DNA of 64,000 nt from DATKRB01 sp035532415 (GCA_035532415.1 DATKRB010000056.1:19523-83522), one strand, 5' to 3'; numbered from the stretch's first letter, positions 44,467 through 54,311 are shown. Translations and numbers: made by a program. Notes: generated by a model not told the origin, from the letters alone.

Positions 44467-45830
44467 TGCGCACCCATCTGGGCGATCGCGCGGCGAAGGA
44501 CGTCCTCGGCCCCGAGGATGCCGTCGGCGCCAACCGTCGTCAACGCCGACCGGACGGCCACCCCGGAGGTCCCCTCCGCGATGCTCCTGGTCGCGTCCAC
44601 GAGGCGGCGCTCGATGGCTGCAGCGTCGCCCGAGCCGGTCTTGACCTCGGCCACCACCGCGAACGTGCCGCGCCCGATCCGGCCGAGGAGATCGCCGTTG
44701 CGCACGAGATCGCCCAACCGGTCCGCCACCGCCCTGAGGAGCGGATCGGGCACCGGTTCGGAGGTCGGTCCGGAAGACCGGAGATCGACCAGCACGAGTG
44801 CCACGCAGCCCCCACCCGACCTGCGCAACGCGCCCAACGCGCCCCCCAGGTGCACCAACACCGACGGCAGCCGGGCCAGTCCGGTCAGCGGGTCGAGTCC
44901 CAGGATGGTCCCGAGGACGTCACCTGCCTCGGGGACGGCCTCAACGGAGAGTGGCCGATGCGACCCGGCCGGAGGGGACGTGCTGGGGGCAGGGGCCGGC
45001 GGTTCGCTCGGGGCAAGGGGCGGGGCCGGAGGGGCCGGAGGTTCGCTCGGGGCCGGCGAGACGCTCGGGGCCGGCGGTTCGCTCGGGGCCGGCGGGGGGG
45101 TGCCCGGAACAGGGGGAGTGCCCGGCGAGAAGGCGCCGGCCCCTCGGTACCATTCGACAACCGGGACCGAGGCCGCCACGTCGAGGAGCGCCTCCGAGTG
45201 GACGGCGGCCTGCTCGCGGACGGGGCGGGGCGGGGCGGGGGGCGGGGCGGGGGGCGCTGCCGCCAGGATGCGGGAGCTCGGCTCGAACCCCTCGGCGCCG
45301 CCCGACTCCTCAGCCGGAGCGGGCCGCTCGTCGGCCACCACGGTGAAGACGTTCTCAACGACTTCCTGGCGGGCCCGCAGGTACGAGGTCAGACGGGCGG
45401 CCATGGTGCCGAGCAGATCGAGGTGCTCCTGCTCGAACTGCCCGCTGGCCGGTTCGGCCACGCACAGCAGGCCCCAAGGGCGGTCGGCGGCGGCCAGGTC
45501 GCTCAGGGGAGCCACGGCCAGCTTGATCTGATGGTTCTGGCCCGGCCAGTTCTCTCCGGGGAGCCGGCCACTGCGCACCAGCACCCTGCCTCCGCTCAGG
45601 TGGGGATCGGCCCAGGTCTGGTGGACCAGCTCGTCGACCGCCTCGACGGTCCACACCGTGTCGGCACCGAGCGGGGGGAAGGTCGCCAGCGCGAACGTGC
45701 CGTCGGCGTTGCGCAGCGCGGCGAAGGCGACCGCCACCCCGCATTGGGCCCTCGCCATCCGGAGGAGGTTGACGACACCTCCCTGCGCACCGCTGTCCAT
45801 GGTCACCTTCTCCGTCACCGAGACCTGCAC
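44463..45830 (-). CDS. GAF-like protein with degenerate GGDEF domain
   Basis: 455 aa. A GAF-like N-terminal part (about 10-160: AVAFAALRNADGTFALATFP, WGLLCVAEPASGQFEQEHLDLL) is joined by a long Pro/Ala/Ser-rich linker to a GGDEF-fold domain starting DPLTGLARLPSVLVHL. The active-site motif is GRGTF instead of GGDEF, so no cyclase activity is expected. The inhibitory RxxD site is kept as RNGD exactly five residues before it, so it could bind c-di-GMP as an effector. GTG 45830 has GGGAGGAG 8 nt upstream. It is coupled to the AcpS-ACP gene by ATGA. Confidence 0.78.
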   Translation of the reverse strand: MQVSVTEKVTMDSGAQGGVVNLLRMARAQCGVAVAFAALRNADGTFALATFPPLGADTVWTVEAVDELVHQTWADPHLSGGRVLVRSGRLPGENWPGQNHQIKLAVAPLSDLAAADRPWGLLCVAEPASGQFEQEHLDLLGTMAARLTSYLRARQEVVENVFTVVADERPAPAEESGGAEGFEPSSRILAAAPPAPPPAPPRPVREQAAVHSEALLDVAASVPVVEWYRGAGAFSPGTPPVPGTPPPAPSEPPAPSVSPAPSEPPAPPAPPLAPSEPPAPAPSTSPPAGSHRPLSVEAVPEAGDVLGTILGLDPLTGLARLPSVLVHLGGALGALRRSGGGCVALVLVDLRSSGPTSEPVPDPLLRAVADRLGDLVRNGDLLGRIGRGTFAVVAEVKTGSGDAAAIERRLVDATRSIAEGTSGVAVRSALTTVGADGILGAEDVLRRAIAQMGAQ

Positions 45831-45967
45831 CTCGCATTCTCCTCCCGCGGGCGGGGCCGGTGATCCCTTCGCCCTCCGTACGGAGCGAGTGCCGCCGATC
45901 TCGCCGCCCGACCCTCGTCCGTCGTGCACCTGCAGGGTAGATGGACGCCGTCCCGGCGTCGTCTGCC

Positions 45968-46624
45968 CTACGTCCCCCCTCGGCTGTCCGGCTCCCGGTC
46001 CGACGGCGGCGGGTGCGGCGGCTGCTCGGCCGGGAGCGAAGAGCCCGGCGGGGACTGCCACGGGGGCGCCAGGTCCGGCTCGAGCACGAAGGTCGCCGCC
46101 GTACCCGTCTGCGGCGGCCAGGGCCCGTGACGGGCAAAGGGGCGGTAGAGCGTCATGACGCCCACCGTGGCATCCCACAAAGCGGTGTAGAGACAAGCCT
46201 CCGCACCGCGTTCACGGCACGTGGTCTCCACCACCGTTCCGCGGATCCCTCGGGCCATGGCCGGAACGGTCTCGAGTAATCCTCTGCTGAGCTCGCACGC
46301 GGCCCCCGAGCTCAGGTCGCCCAGTGGCAGGGCCCTCACCACCGCGCAACCCCGGCGGATCCGGATCACGTCGAACCGGACGCCGACGGCGACCAGCAAC
46401 GGCCGCGCCTGCTCGAGCACGTCGAGCACGACGTCCAGACCGTCGGGCCGGGGGTTGGCCAGCAGGGGATGGACGGCCAGCCTCCGCCCGGCGGGACGCG
46501 CCCAGCCCGTGCCCGTTGGGAAACCCTCTTCGGGGAGCCCGACGAACCTCCGGATCTCGGATCCCGAGACCGTGAGCACGAAGGGGCGGGTACCCGGGAG
46601 CCGTCCACCCCTCCCGGGGGTCAC
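45968..46624 (-). CDS. V4R/hydrocarbon-binding-like protein
   Basis: 218 aa. I see no exact family match. The middle (GLLETVPAMARGIRGTVVETTCRERGAEACLYTALWD) has two cysteines eight apart and resembles the V4R/heme-NO-like sensor module that often pairs with signalling domains. The N-terminal FVLTVSGSEIRRFVGLPEEG and the Pro-rich C-terminal tail are not informative. GTG 46624 overlaps the diguanylate cyclase stop (GTGA), which points to a joint function. Ligand unknown. Confidence 0.55.
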   Translation of the reverse strand: MTPGRGGRLPGTRPFVLTVSGSEIRRFVGLPEEGFPTGTGWARPAGRRLAVHPLLANPRPDGLDVVLDVLEQARPLLVAVGVRFDVIRIRRGCAVVRALPLGDLSSGAACELSRGLLETVPAMARGIRGTVVETTCRERGAEACLYTALWDATVGVMTLYRPFARHGPWPPQTGTAATFVLEPDLAPPWQSPPGSSLPAEQPPHPPPSDREPDSRGGT

Positions 46625-48612
46625 GGCGTGGCCTCTCCGGGACGGTTTCGAGCGCTCTTCCGCCGGTACATCTCTCGGTCTGCCCGCACCAGCAGGGTCG
46701 TCGGGTCCTCGTGGCGGGGATCGGCGACGACCCAGCCGATCGACGCGGCCACCGAGAGGGTCTGGCCCTGCACCTGGTAGGGGGCCGTCAGAGACTTGCG
46801 GATGCGGGCCACGACCAGCTCCACCTCGCTGGCGTCGGCCGCGGTGTGCGCCACCACGAACTCGTCGCCTCCGAGACGGGCCACGATGTCGCCCGTCCTG
46901 ACGGTGCCCTGCACTCGCCGGCTGACCGCGATCAGCACCTCGTCGCCGACGTCGTGCCCGAACTGGTCGTTGATGCCCTTGAACTCGTCGAGGTCGAGGA
47001 AGACGAGCGCCACCGCTCCGCCGCGGCTCCGGAACTCCCCGAGCATCCTCCGGAGGTAGTCGAGCAGGAGGTAGCGGTTCGCCAGACCGGTCAGCGGGTC
47101 GTGAAGAGCCAGGTGGGTGAGCCAGGCCTCCTCCTGCAGCTGCGTGGTCACGTCGCGGAGCACCAGCAGCGCCCCGGTGCTCCCCTGCAGGTCGAACGGC
47201 CGGGCCGAGGCGACGATGTGCCGGCGGGTGCCCTCGTCGCTCCCGAGGAGCAGCTGCTCGGAGCGGACCACGGTGCCGTGCAACGCCCGCGACAGGGGAT
47301 GGTGGGCCAACGTGAGGGGGGAGCCGTCCGACGTGCACAGTGCCGTCGAGGCGGGAAACGGATGGCCGGCCATGTCGTCGTCCGCCGGGAGGCCCTGCAG
47401 CTCGCGCGACGCCCGGTTGGCGACGACGACCAGGCCGCCGGCATCGCACACCACGATCCCCTCGTCGAGGGCGTCGAGGAGGGATCCCAGGCTCGGGTCG
47501 GTCGACAGACCCCCGCCCGCTCCGGCGACGGGCCGGCGGGCGTCACGGAGAAGGGCCACGAAGCACTCCCCGACCGAGCTGCTGTCGACCCGGCTCCCGC
47601 TCACGTCGACGTCGAGCTCCTCGCCGGTGGTCGACATGAGCTGGAGCCGCCGGCCCGGGGGCCGGGTCCCCAGGAGGAACTCGGTGAAGTCGAGCTCCGT
47701 CTCGGCCGGAGAGAGGCGGTCCTCGTCAGGGGCGAGGAGCGCACCGATGTCGCTGCCCAGGATCTCGTCGGGCGCGAGGCCGCTCATGGCCGCCAGGGTC
47801 CCGTTGGCGAAGATGATCGTGCCGTCCTCACGGGCCACGACCAACCCGTCCGGCAGGTTGTCGGCGACCTCGCCGAGAAAGCCCGAGCCCTCACCGGCGC
47901 GTTCCTCCCCGCCGGTGCCACCGGCGTCGTCGAAGCGATCCCACGACACCTCCCCCGCCCCGACGTCGTCGGCGTTCCCCCGGGAGACGCCGGTCCGCGG
48001 AGCCGGGCCGCGGGCGATGGCGTTCCACCCGCCCGGTCCCGGGGCGGCGTCGTCGGGCGAAGGCGGCTCCGGGACGGCGTCGCCGCGCAGTGCGGGGTAA
48101 CCGCTCGGGCCGGGCTCCCTGTACGCGGGACCGGCCGGTCCCGCCGGCCGGGCCACTGCCGCGGTGCTGCTGCGCGCCCCCACCCGCTGGGTTGGCTCGG
48201 CGGCATCGGGCTCGGCCGCCAGCCGGCGGGCCAGCCCCTGCGACAACCGGAGGAGCCCGGTCCGCTGCTCGTCGTCGAGCTCGGGCAACCAGGTGTCGAC
48301 CACACCGACCAGGCCGAGCCACTCGCGGTTGACCCTCAGGGGGACCGCCACACACGCCAGGGAGTCGTCCGGCGACTGCCCCTCGTCGGTCATCTCGGCG
48401 TTCCAGAAGAGCTCCCGGCCCCGCGCCTCGGGATGGGAGAGGCAGCTCTGGGCGAGCACCTCTATCCGGTTCCCGACGTCGGGGATCGTCACGACCGGTG
48501 AGAGGGCGAAGGCCACCCTCCCTGCGGGTGAGACGTAAAAGGCCCCGATTCCGATGCACAGATCACGGGCCAGCCGCAATGTCTCGACGAGTTGCTCGTC
48601 ACCAGATGTCAT
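46621..48612 (-). CDS. Diguanylate cyclase with GAF and PAS sensor domains
   Basis: 663 aa. The order is: GAF-like domain (about 1-150), acidic/Pro-rich linker, two PAS-like domains (LPDGLVVAREDGTIIFANGT and LDEGIVVCDAGGLVVVANRAS), then GGDEF (HDPLTGLANRYLLLDYL to the end). The active motif RLGGDEF is intact and is preceded by the RTGD I-site at the right distance, so the enzyme should make c-di-GMP with product inhibition. There is no membrane segment, so it senses cytosolic signals. The start is ATG at 48612. It is the first gene of the minus-strand cluster. Confidence 0.9.
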   Translation of the reverse strand: MTSGDEQLVETLRLARDLCIGIGAFYVSPAGRVAFALSPVVTIPDVGNRIEVLAQSCLSHPEARGRELFWNAEMTDEGQSPDDSLACVAVPLRVNREWLGLVGVVDTWLPELDDEQRTGLLRLSQGLARRLAAEPDAAEPTQRVGARSSTAAVARPAGPAGPAYREPGPSGYPALRGDAVPEPPSPDDAAPGPGGWNAIARGPAPRTGVSRGNADDVGAGEVSWDRFDDAGGTGGEERAGEGSGFLGEVADNLPDGLVVAREDGTIIFANGTLAAMSGLAPDEILGSDIGALLAPDEDRLSPAETELDFTEFLLGTRPPGRRLQLMSTTGEELDVDVSGSRVDSSSVGECFVALLRDARRPVAGAGGGLSTDPSLGSLLDALDEGIVVCDAGGLVVVANRASRELQGLPADDDMAGHPFPASTALCTSDGSPLTLAHHPLSRALHGTVVRSEQLLLGSDEGTRRHIVASARPFDLQGSTGALLVLRDVTTQLQEEAWLTHLALHDPLTGLANRYLLLDYLRRMLGEFRSRGGAVALVFLDLDEFKGINDQFGHDVGDEVLIAVSRRVQGTVRTGDIVARLGGDEFVVAHTAADASEVELVVARIRKSLTAPYQVQGQTLSVAASIGWVVADPRHEDPTTLLVRADREMYRRKSARNRPGEATP

Positions 48613-48854
48613 GAGCGAGAGCGTAGAAGGGGCAAGTCCCGCCTGCGTTCGCCCGGCGTCCCGACGTCGATCCCGATGTTCCGCATTTCGGGCATCGTCG
48701 CGCGCCACGACCCCGGCACACCGTCGCCCGCTCCTGGCAGGAGATCTTCGGCCGCGCCCTCGGGGCTCGGACCCTCCTCCGTCCCACTGGCGTCCCGCCT
48801 CCGGGCCCCGGCTCCCGTGACGCTCGTGAGACGGGCGGGCACCACCATTGGGCC

Positions 48855-50036
48855 ATGACCTCATCCCCACTCACGGGAACAGACGGGGCGCCCATCGTGA
48901 GGACCGCTCTCGTCCACGATTCGCTCACCGGCCGGGGGAGGCCGGAACGGGTCCTCCTGCACCTGGCCGAGGCCCTCCCCGACCCGGTCATCATCACCTC
49001 CGCCTATGACCCCGAGGGCACCTTCCCCGAATTCTCGAGATTCCCGGTCCACGCCATGGACGGCCACGCCCGGGACAAGGGCCCGGGCCGCGCGACCGAC
49101 CGAGCTCACGCCCTCACCAGCGCCGCCGCCTTCCGCTCTCTCGACCTCACGAGGGCCGATCTCGTCGTGGTGTCGACCACGGGCGCCGCCCACCACGTGC
49201 GTCACCCCCGCAAGGCGGTCTACTGGCACGATCCACCCGAGTCGGAGCGCGAGCACGACGGGCCGCCCGGGGCCGGGCCAGGCCGGCCTCCGGCCGTCGC
49301 CGCCCACCTCCGCCGCTCCGAGCGCGAAGCCGCGCTGGCCCCTGCGGTCCACGCCACGAGCTCCCACCGGGCGGCGCAGCGGCTGAGGGACGGGTACGGC
49401 ATCGAGCCCGAGGTCCTGCATCCCCCGCTCGACACGGCTCGGTTGGGCCCGTCCCTGGTCGAACCGGCCTGGCCCCCCCGCTGCCTGGTGGTGAGCCGGC
49501 TGGTCCCCCAAGAACGCGTCGACGTGGCGATCGCCGCCTGCCGCGAGGTCGGGATCCCCCTCACGGTGATCGGGGAGGGTCCGGACCAGCGGCGCCTGCG
49601 CGAGATGGCCGACGAGTCCGTGACCTTCGTCTCCTCGGTGAGCGACCCTGAGCTCGCTGCCGCATACCGTTCACACAGCGTCGTCCTGTGTCCCGACCAG
49701 GGCCACTCCGGCCTCGAGCCGCTGGAGGCCGGTTACGTCGGCCGACCCGTCGTCGCCTCGAGCGCCGGCGGCGCGATGGAGACCGTCCTCCACCGCGAGA
49801 CGGGCTGGCTGGTCGGAGGATGGGACCCGCTCGACTGGGCCATGGGGCTGACCGCTGTCCTCCAGCGGCGATGGGACCTGCGGGCTCTGAGGTCGTTCGC
49901 CGAGCGGTTCGGGACGGCCTCGTTCGACGCCGGGTTGGCCCGTTGGCTGGGGGCGGCGGTCGCCCGCGACGAGGCGCTGCGGCTCGAACGGGATCCGCTG
50001 AGGGACTTCGCCGACCAGGGCCTGCTCGCCAGCTGA
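48855..50036 (+). CDS. Glycosyltransferase family 4 protein
   Basis: 393 aa. The GT-B C-terminal domain is clear: CLVVSRLVPQERVDVAIAAC, LTVIGEGPDQRRLREMA, VTFVSSVSDPELAAAYR and the donor-binding SGLEPLEAGYVGRPVVASSAGG. The N-terminal acceptor domain is ordinary (TALVHDSLTGRGRPERVLLHLAEAL). Donor and acceptor are unknown; relatives act in mannoside or exopolysaccharide synthesis. The start is ATG at 48855. It is divergent from the diguanylate cyclase. Confidence 0.87.
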   Translation: MTSSPLTGTDGAPIVRTALVHDSLTGRGRPERVLLHLAEALPDPVIITSAYDPEGTFPEFSRFPVHAMDGHARDKGPGRATDRAHALTSAAAFRSLDLTRADLVVVSTTGAAHHVRHPRKAVYWHDPPESEREHDGPPGAGPGRPPAVAAHLRRSEREAALAPAVHATSSHRAAQRLRDGYGIEPEVLHPPLDTARLGPSLVEPAWPPRCLVVSRLVPQERVDVAIAACREVGIPLTVIGEGPDQRRLREMADESVTFVSSVSDPELAAAYRSHSVVLCPDQGHSGLEPLEAGYVGRPVVASSAGGAMETVLHRETGWLVGGWDPLDWAMGLTAVLQRRWDLRALRSFAERFGTASFDAGLARWLGAAVARDEALRLERDPLRDFADQGLLAS

Positions 50037-50090
50037 GATCTCCGAGGGCTCCCCGGGCACACCCGGCGACCGCCGGATCCTGGCTGGCCC

Positions 50091-53000
50091 TCAGGCCGTG
50101 CCCAGCGAATTGCGCACCCGTCCGAGCGCCGGCGACGGTGCAACCCCCAGGTCGCCCAGCATCCGCTCGGCCCGCCCGATGATCGACAGCGCCCGCCGCC
50201 GGTTGCCCGCCCGCGCGTGCAGCTCGGCAGCCTGCAGGTAGTAGTGCTCCTCGTAGGGGTCGGCCTCGATCAGGCGATCGAGCAGGCCCAGGGCCTCCTG
50301 CCCGTGCTCGTGGCGAACCGCCTCGGCGAGCAGCAGCTCGAGCAGCTGAAGGTGCAGCCGGGCCAACGACTCGCGTGAGGGGGAGGCCCAGTCCGCGTAT
50401 CGGTCGCCGGGGAGGAGCTCGCCCCGGTAGAGATCCAACGCCTTGCGCGCCAGCTGAACAGGGGTCGGGTCCGCCCCGTCGGGCCGGAGGGCCTGCTCCG
50501 CCAAGCTCCGGAAGGCCGACACGTCGGTCACCGCGTCGGGCGAGAGCCGGATGAAATTCCCCTCGCGCTCGAGGAGCTCGCCGCAGGCCGCCCGTACCCG
50601 CCAGAGGACGTTGCGCAACCGCCGAGTCCCGACGCCGGGCTCGGCGTCGGCCCAGAGCAGCTCGACCAGCTCCTCCACCGGGATCCTCTCGCGCAAGGTG
50701 ACGATCTTGAGCCCCTGGGCGGCGAGGCTCAGGGGAAGGGAGACGTCCTTGCCGTGACGGCGGACGGCGAAGGACCCGAGCAGGCAGATCTCCCATGTCG
50801 GCGGGGGCGTCGTGACCGCCGGAGCGGCCCCGGGCCGTCGCAGGTGGCCCTCGGAGGACCGCCGCGCCACGAGCGTGGCCGGCTCCCCGCTCCTCCCCTC
50901 GTCGTAGGTGTCGTCCTCCCCGGAGGACGGGCCCGAGGGCAGCCGGTCGAACTCCTGTTCGACCAGGGCCGACCATCCCGAGGCCTCTCGCAGCCGGAAT
51001 TGCTCGGCCGCACTCCCGAGCCGGGCACGCGCCTCCTCGTGCCGGCCGGCCTCGGCGAGACGAACTCCCCACAGCAGCTCAACCCGCGCCTCGTGGAGCG
51101 GGGCGCCCCTGACCGCAGTGAGCACCGCGCGGAAGTGCTCGCTCGCCGCGTCGATCTCATCGGCGGCGATGCCCCGGATCCAGTGCGACCAGGAGCGTGG
51201 GACGGCACCGGAATTGGAGGCCCGGTCGACGACGTCCACCAGTGCGGTCGCCTCGCCGGCGCGCCGGCCGAGGATCATCACCTCGGCGATGGGCGGGGCC
51301 CACCGGGCGCGGATCGGATCGTACGCGGGAGCGGCCTCCTCGGCGACGGGCGTCTCCTCTTCGGACGCCGCCAGCCATGCGAAGGCCGACGCCATCCGGC
51401 CCCGCTGCAACTCGAGGTTGGCCAGGGCGGTGAGGGCCTGCAGGCGCGGCTCCCTCCCGGTATCCGCCGTCAGGGCGAACAACCCGGAGGCCCGTTGGAA
51501 AGCCTGTTCGTACTCCCCGCGCGCAGCGTGGACCTCCACCACGAGAGCGAGGGCTCGCGCCGCCAGCGGGCGGTCCTCGCATCGCCTGGCCCGGTCGGCC
51601 GAGGTCTCGGCGGCGGCGAGGGCCTCGGACAGCCGGCCGTCGCGCAGCGCGACCGCCGCCTGCAGGGCGGGCGGTACCACAGCGAGGGCGCGGTCACCGA
51701 GCGTTTCCGCACAGTGCTCGATCCACTGGGCCCACCGGGTGGTCTGCTCCCGCTGCCCCTCGTACAGCAGGCTGATCCCGATCACGTACGCCAGTTGCGG
51801 CGACCCCGAGAACCGCTGCGTCTGGCCGATCAGGAGCGAGGAGGCCGCCCGCACCTCGGACCGGTGCGCCGTCGGGGTCCGACCCTCCATCGTCCCCACG
51901 GCCCCGAGGGTCGCCCGGGCCAGTGCCTCGGCATGGCTGCTCACCGCACCCGCCAACGCGACCGCCCGCTCCGCGACGTCAGCGGTGCCGGTCGAGCTCC
52001 CCCCGAGCACCATGCAGGCGGCGGCGTCGGCCAGCATCAGCACCGCCCGGTGGGGGGTCTCCGCCTCGCAGAGCGCGGCCGCTGCCAGCATCTCGTCGGC
52101 CACCGCACCTCCGACGTCGTGGTTCGAATCGGCCCGGGCACGCTGGTAGACCACCTCGGCCAGGACCGACCCCGACGGGTGCAGGTCGGCAGCCCGGTCG
52201 AGGCAGACGAGGGAACGCTGGGTGTGCCCGACCGTCATCCAGAGCCCGGCTGCCCGAGACAGGTGGTGGGCCCTCGTGTCGGAGGTCTCGGCGAAGGCTG
52301 ACGCCATCTCCTCGTGACGGGCGGCCGATTCGGGATCGCCCCGGTCGAGCGCCACCCGGGCCGCCTGACCGTAAAGGCGGGTCAGCGCGTCGTCGGGAAC
52401 CCCTCTACCCTGGCTGGCGTGGAACGCGCTGCGCTCCACGTGCCCGCTCCGCCCGAAGGCGCGGCCGGTGGCCTGGTGGATCTGGGCGCGGACCTCCTCC
52501 GGGGCCAGGCGGAATGCGGCAGCCCGGACAAGGGGGTGCAGGAAGTCGATCCGGTTCCCCCGGACGACCAGGATCCCCGCTTCCTCCGCCGGGATCAGCG
52601 CCTCCGAGCTGAGATCGAGCTGGTCGAGCACCAGCTCGAGCACGTCGAGGGGGACCCGCCCGGCCGCGGCGGCGGCCACCGCGCTCCGCACCTCGTCCGG
52701 CAGCACGGCAACGCTGGCACCGAAGGCCGACGCCAACGCGTCGCCGACGGGGACCGGCTCGGGCAGCGGACGCCACCCGTTGAGCTCGTCCGGATCGAGC
52801 CGGGCGCAGACGTCGAGCAACGCGTGGGGGTTGCCTGCCGTGGCGCCGACCAAGGTCGTCAGGACCGCTGGCGCCGGAAGATGGAGGTGCTGCTGACGGA
52901 GGAGGGTTCGGGACTGGTCGAGGGTGAGTCCCCCGAGCCGGTGCTCGGCCACCGCAGTCGAGCCCAGCTCGAAGGTGGGCCGGTGGGGTGTATCTCGCCA

Positions 53001-53537
53001 GGCCAGCACGAGGACGAGCGGGGCCCGAGCGAGGCTGTCCGTCACCGCTCGCGTCAGGGCACCGGGGAACCACGGCGGGAGCAGATGACAGTCGTCGACC
53101 GCAAGCAGGAGGGAGGACGTCGCCGACCGGAGGATGGCCTGTAATGCCTCGACCGTGGCTTCAGGGCCCGGATCCGGGGCGTTGCCGGCGAGCAGCTCGG
53201 CGAGCGGGCGCGGCCACTCCCTCGGCACCGCCTCGCGGTCGGCGACCGCCGTGCCGCGCAATTGGACGATGGTGAAGTCGCTGGCGCGGGCCACCGTCGC
53301 TTCGATCAGGGCGCTCTTGCCCACCCCCGGCTCCCCGCGCAGCGCGACCGCGCTGCCGGTGCCCCTCCGAGCCCGCCACAGGACGTGGTCGAGATGCGCG
53401 AGCTCGCGGACGCGGGCGATCAGGCCGCCCGGCGCCGCCGAGCGCGGACCCGGGTCGTCGGTGAGCGACGGGTACGCCGATCGGTGCTCCTGCGCACCCG
53501 CGGCTTCCCCGGCGAGCGCTACGGGGCTCCGCGCCAA
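50091..53537 (-). CDS. Large ATPase regulator with C-terminal SARP/BTAD output
   Basis: About 1148 aa. An AAA/STAND-type ATPase is first (about 20-300: ALRGEPGVGKSALIEATVAR, LLLAVDDCHLLPPW), then about 500 residues of TPR-like helices, and at the end (about 880-1148) a winged helix (ICLLGSFAVRRHGKDV) with a BTAD domain (YRGELLPGDRYADWASPSRE). SARP regulators normally carry this module at the N-terminus; here it replaces the usual LuxR-type tail of large ATP-binding regulators. I chose TTG 53537 because GGGAGGAG lies 8 nt upstream; the open frame runs to 53741. Target genes unknown. Confidence 0.82.
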   Translation of the reverse strand: MARSPVALAGEAAGAQEHRSAYPSLTDDPGPRSAAPGGLIARVRELAHLDHVLWRARRGTGSAVALRGEPGVGKSALIEATVARASDFTIVQLRGTAVADREAVPREWPRPLAELLAGNAPDPGPEATVEALQAILRSATSSLLLAVDDCHLLPPWFPGALTRAVTDSLARAPLVLVLAWRDTPHRPTFELGSTAVAEHRLGGLTLDQSRTLLRQQHLHLPAPAVLTTLVGATAGNPHALLDVCARLDPDELNGWRPLPEPVPVGDALASAFGASVAVLPDEVRSAVAAAAAGRVPLDVLELVLDQLDLSSEALIPAEEAGILVVRGNRIDFLHPLVRAAAFRLAPEEVRAQIHQATGRAFGRSGHVERSAFHASQGRGVPDDALTRLYGQAARVALDRGDPESAARHEEMASAFAETSDTRAHHLSRAAGLWMTVGHTQRSLVCLDRAADLHPSGSVLAEVVYQRARADSNHDVGGAVADEMLAAAALCEAETPHRAVLMLADAAACMVLGGSSTGTADVAERAVALAGAVSSHAEALARATLGAVGTMEGRTPTAHRSEVRAASSLLIGQTQRFSGSPQLAYVIGISLLYEGQREQTTRWAQWIEHCAETLGDRALAVVPPALQAAVALRDGRLSEALAAAETSADRARRCEDRPLAARALALVVEVHAARGEYEQAFQRASGLFALTADTGREPRLQALTALANLELQRGRMASAFAWLAASEEETPVAEEAAPAYDPIRARWAPPIAEVMILGRRAGEATALVDVVDRASNSGAVPRSWSHWIRGIAADEIDAASEHFRAVLTAVRGAPLHEARVELLWGVRLAEAGRHEEARARLGSAAEQFRLREASGWSALVEQEFDRLPSGPSSGEDDTYDEGRSGEPATLVARRSSEGHLRRPGAAPAVTTPPPTWEICLLGSFAVRRHGKDVSLPLSLAAQGLKIVTLRERIPVEELVELLWADAEPGVGTRRLRNVLWRVRAACGELLEREGNFIRLSPDAVTDVSAFRSLAEQALRPDGADPTPVQLARKALDLYRGELLPGDRYADWASPSRESLARLHLQLLELLLAEAVRHEHGQEALGLLDRLIEADPYEEHYYLQAAELHARAGNRRRALSIIGRAERMLGDLGVAPSPALGRVRNSLGTA

Positions 53538-53881
53538 CCGACCGCTCCTCCCGAGCCACCGCCGCCCGCGGGCACCCGGGCGCGACCGTGACCGCCCGCT
53601 CCGGAACCTCCCGCCGTTGGGTTCATCTCCGCCTCGCTCAAGTCCGCCCGTTCGAGACCCGTCGCCGCCAGGTCGGTGGGGGCGACGAAGCCGGCAGGCC
53701 GACCACGCAGCACCCGGCCGATATCGGCAACCTCCACCCACGCTCCGCCCATCGGGTCACCGCCGCCGGTCGGAGCGTGGGCCAGCCCGTCGCGGGCCCA
53801 ATCTCCGCCGACTCCGCCGTCGGGGACACCTCCGGACGGAATCCCAGGTGAACGGGACTCCTCCGAGGCGAAATCTACCAT
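53519..53881 (-). CDS. Possible small Gly-rich protein upstream of the SARP ATPase
   Basis: 120 aa from ATG 53881, overlapping the proposed TTG start of the ATPase by 19 nt. The composition is Gly/Ala-rich with a short stretch VEVADIGRVLRGRPAGFVAP that looks protein-like. No family similarity and no RBS are visible. It may be a short upstream gene, an N-terminal part of the ATPase joined by a frameshift, or not coding. Confidence 0.25.
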   Translation of the reverse strand: MVDFASEESRSPGIPSGGVPDGGVGGDWARDGLAHAPTGGGDPMGGAWVEVADIGRVLRGRPAGFVAPTDLAATGLERADLSEAEMNPTAGGSGAGGHGRARVPAGGGGSGGAVGWRGAP

Positions 53882-54180
53882 TGAGGTTCTCGAACACAGA
53901 AATATGAGGCCGGAATCCTCGGCGGTCCCCCGGCGTCGCCGGGCAGGCGACCAGCGCCATCGGCGGGGCTCGCGAAGGTCGCTGCGGGCCCGGGCCTCAG
54001 GCTCTCGCGGCCCTGGTGGCTTCCCTCGTCTGACACCTCGTCCGGGTCCCGCAGCTCCGGAACGTCGACCCGGCCCGCGGTGGGGTTCGTGACCTCGGCG
54101 TGTCGGCGTACACTCACAGACGCCATCCCCTGTCCTGACGCCCACCCGTGGTGGTCCCGACGGAGGGGATCCGGCAAGCA
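53882..54180. other. Intergenic region left of the mobile element
   Basis: 299 bp between the SARP ATPase region and tRNA-Ile. No gene is recognisable; it should hold the tRNA-Ile promoter. Confidence 0.5.
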
Positions 54181-54257
54181 GGGGCTATAGCTCAGTCGGT
54201 TAGAGCGCAGCACTGATAATGCTGAGGTCGCAAGTTCGATTCTTGCTAGCCCCACCA
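54181..54257 (+). tRNA. tRNA-Ile (anticodon GAT), attachment site of an integrative element
   Basis: The acceptor GGGGCTA/TAGCCCC is perfect; anticodon arm CAGCA/TGCTG holds loop CTGATAA (anticodon GAT); T-arm GCAAGTTCGATTCTTGC; CCA encoded at 54255-54257. An integrase gene starts 122 bp downstream in the same orientation, so the tRNA 3' end is the likely left junction. Confidence 0.95.
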
Positions 54258-54311
54258 CAAAAGCGCAGGTCAGAAGGTCGTTGACTTCCGCCGCTAACTC
54301 CAGCTAGCGTC

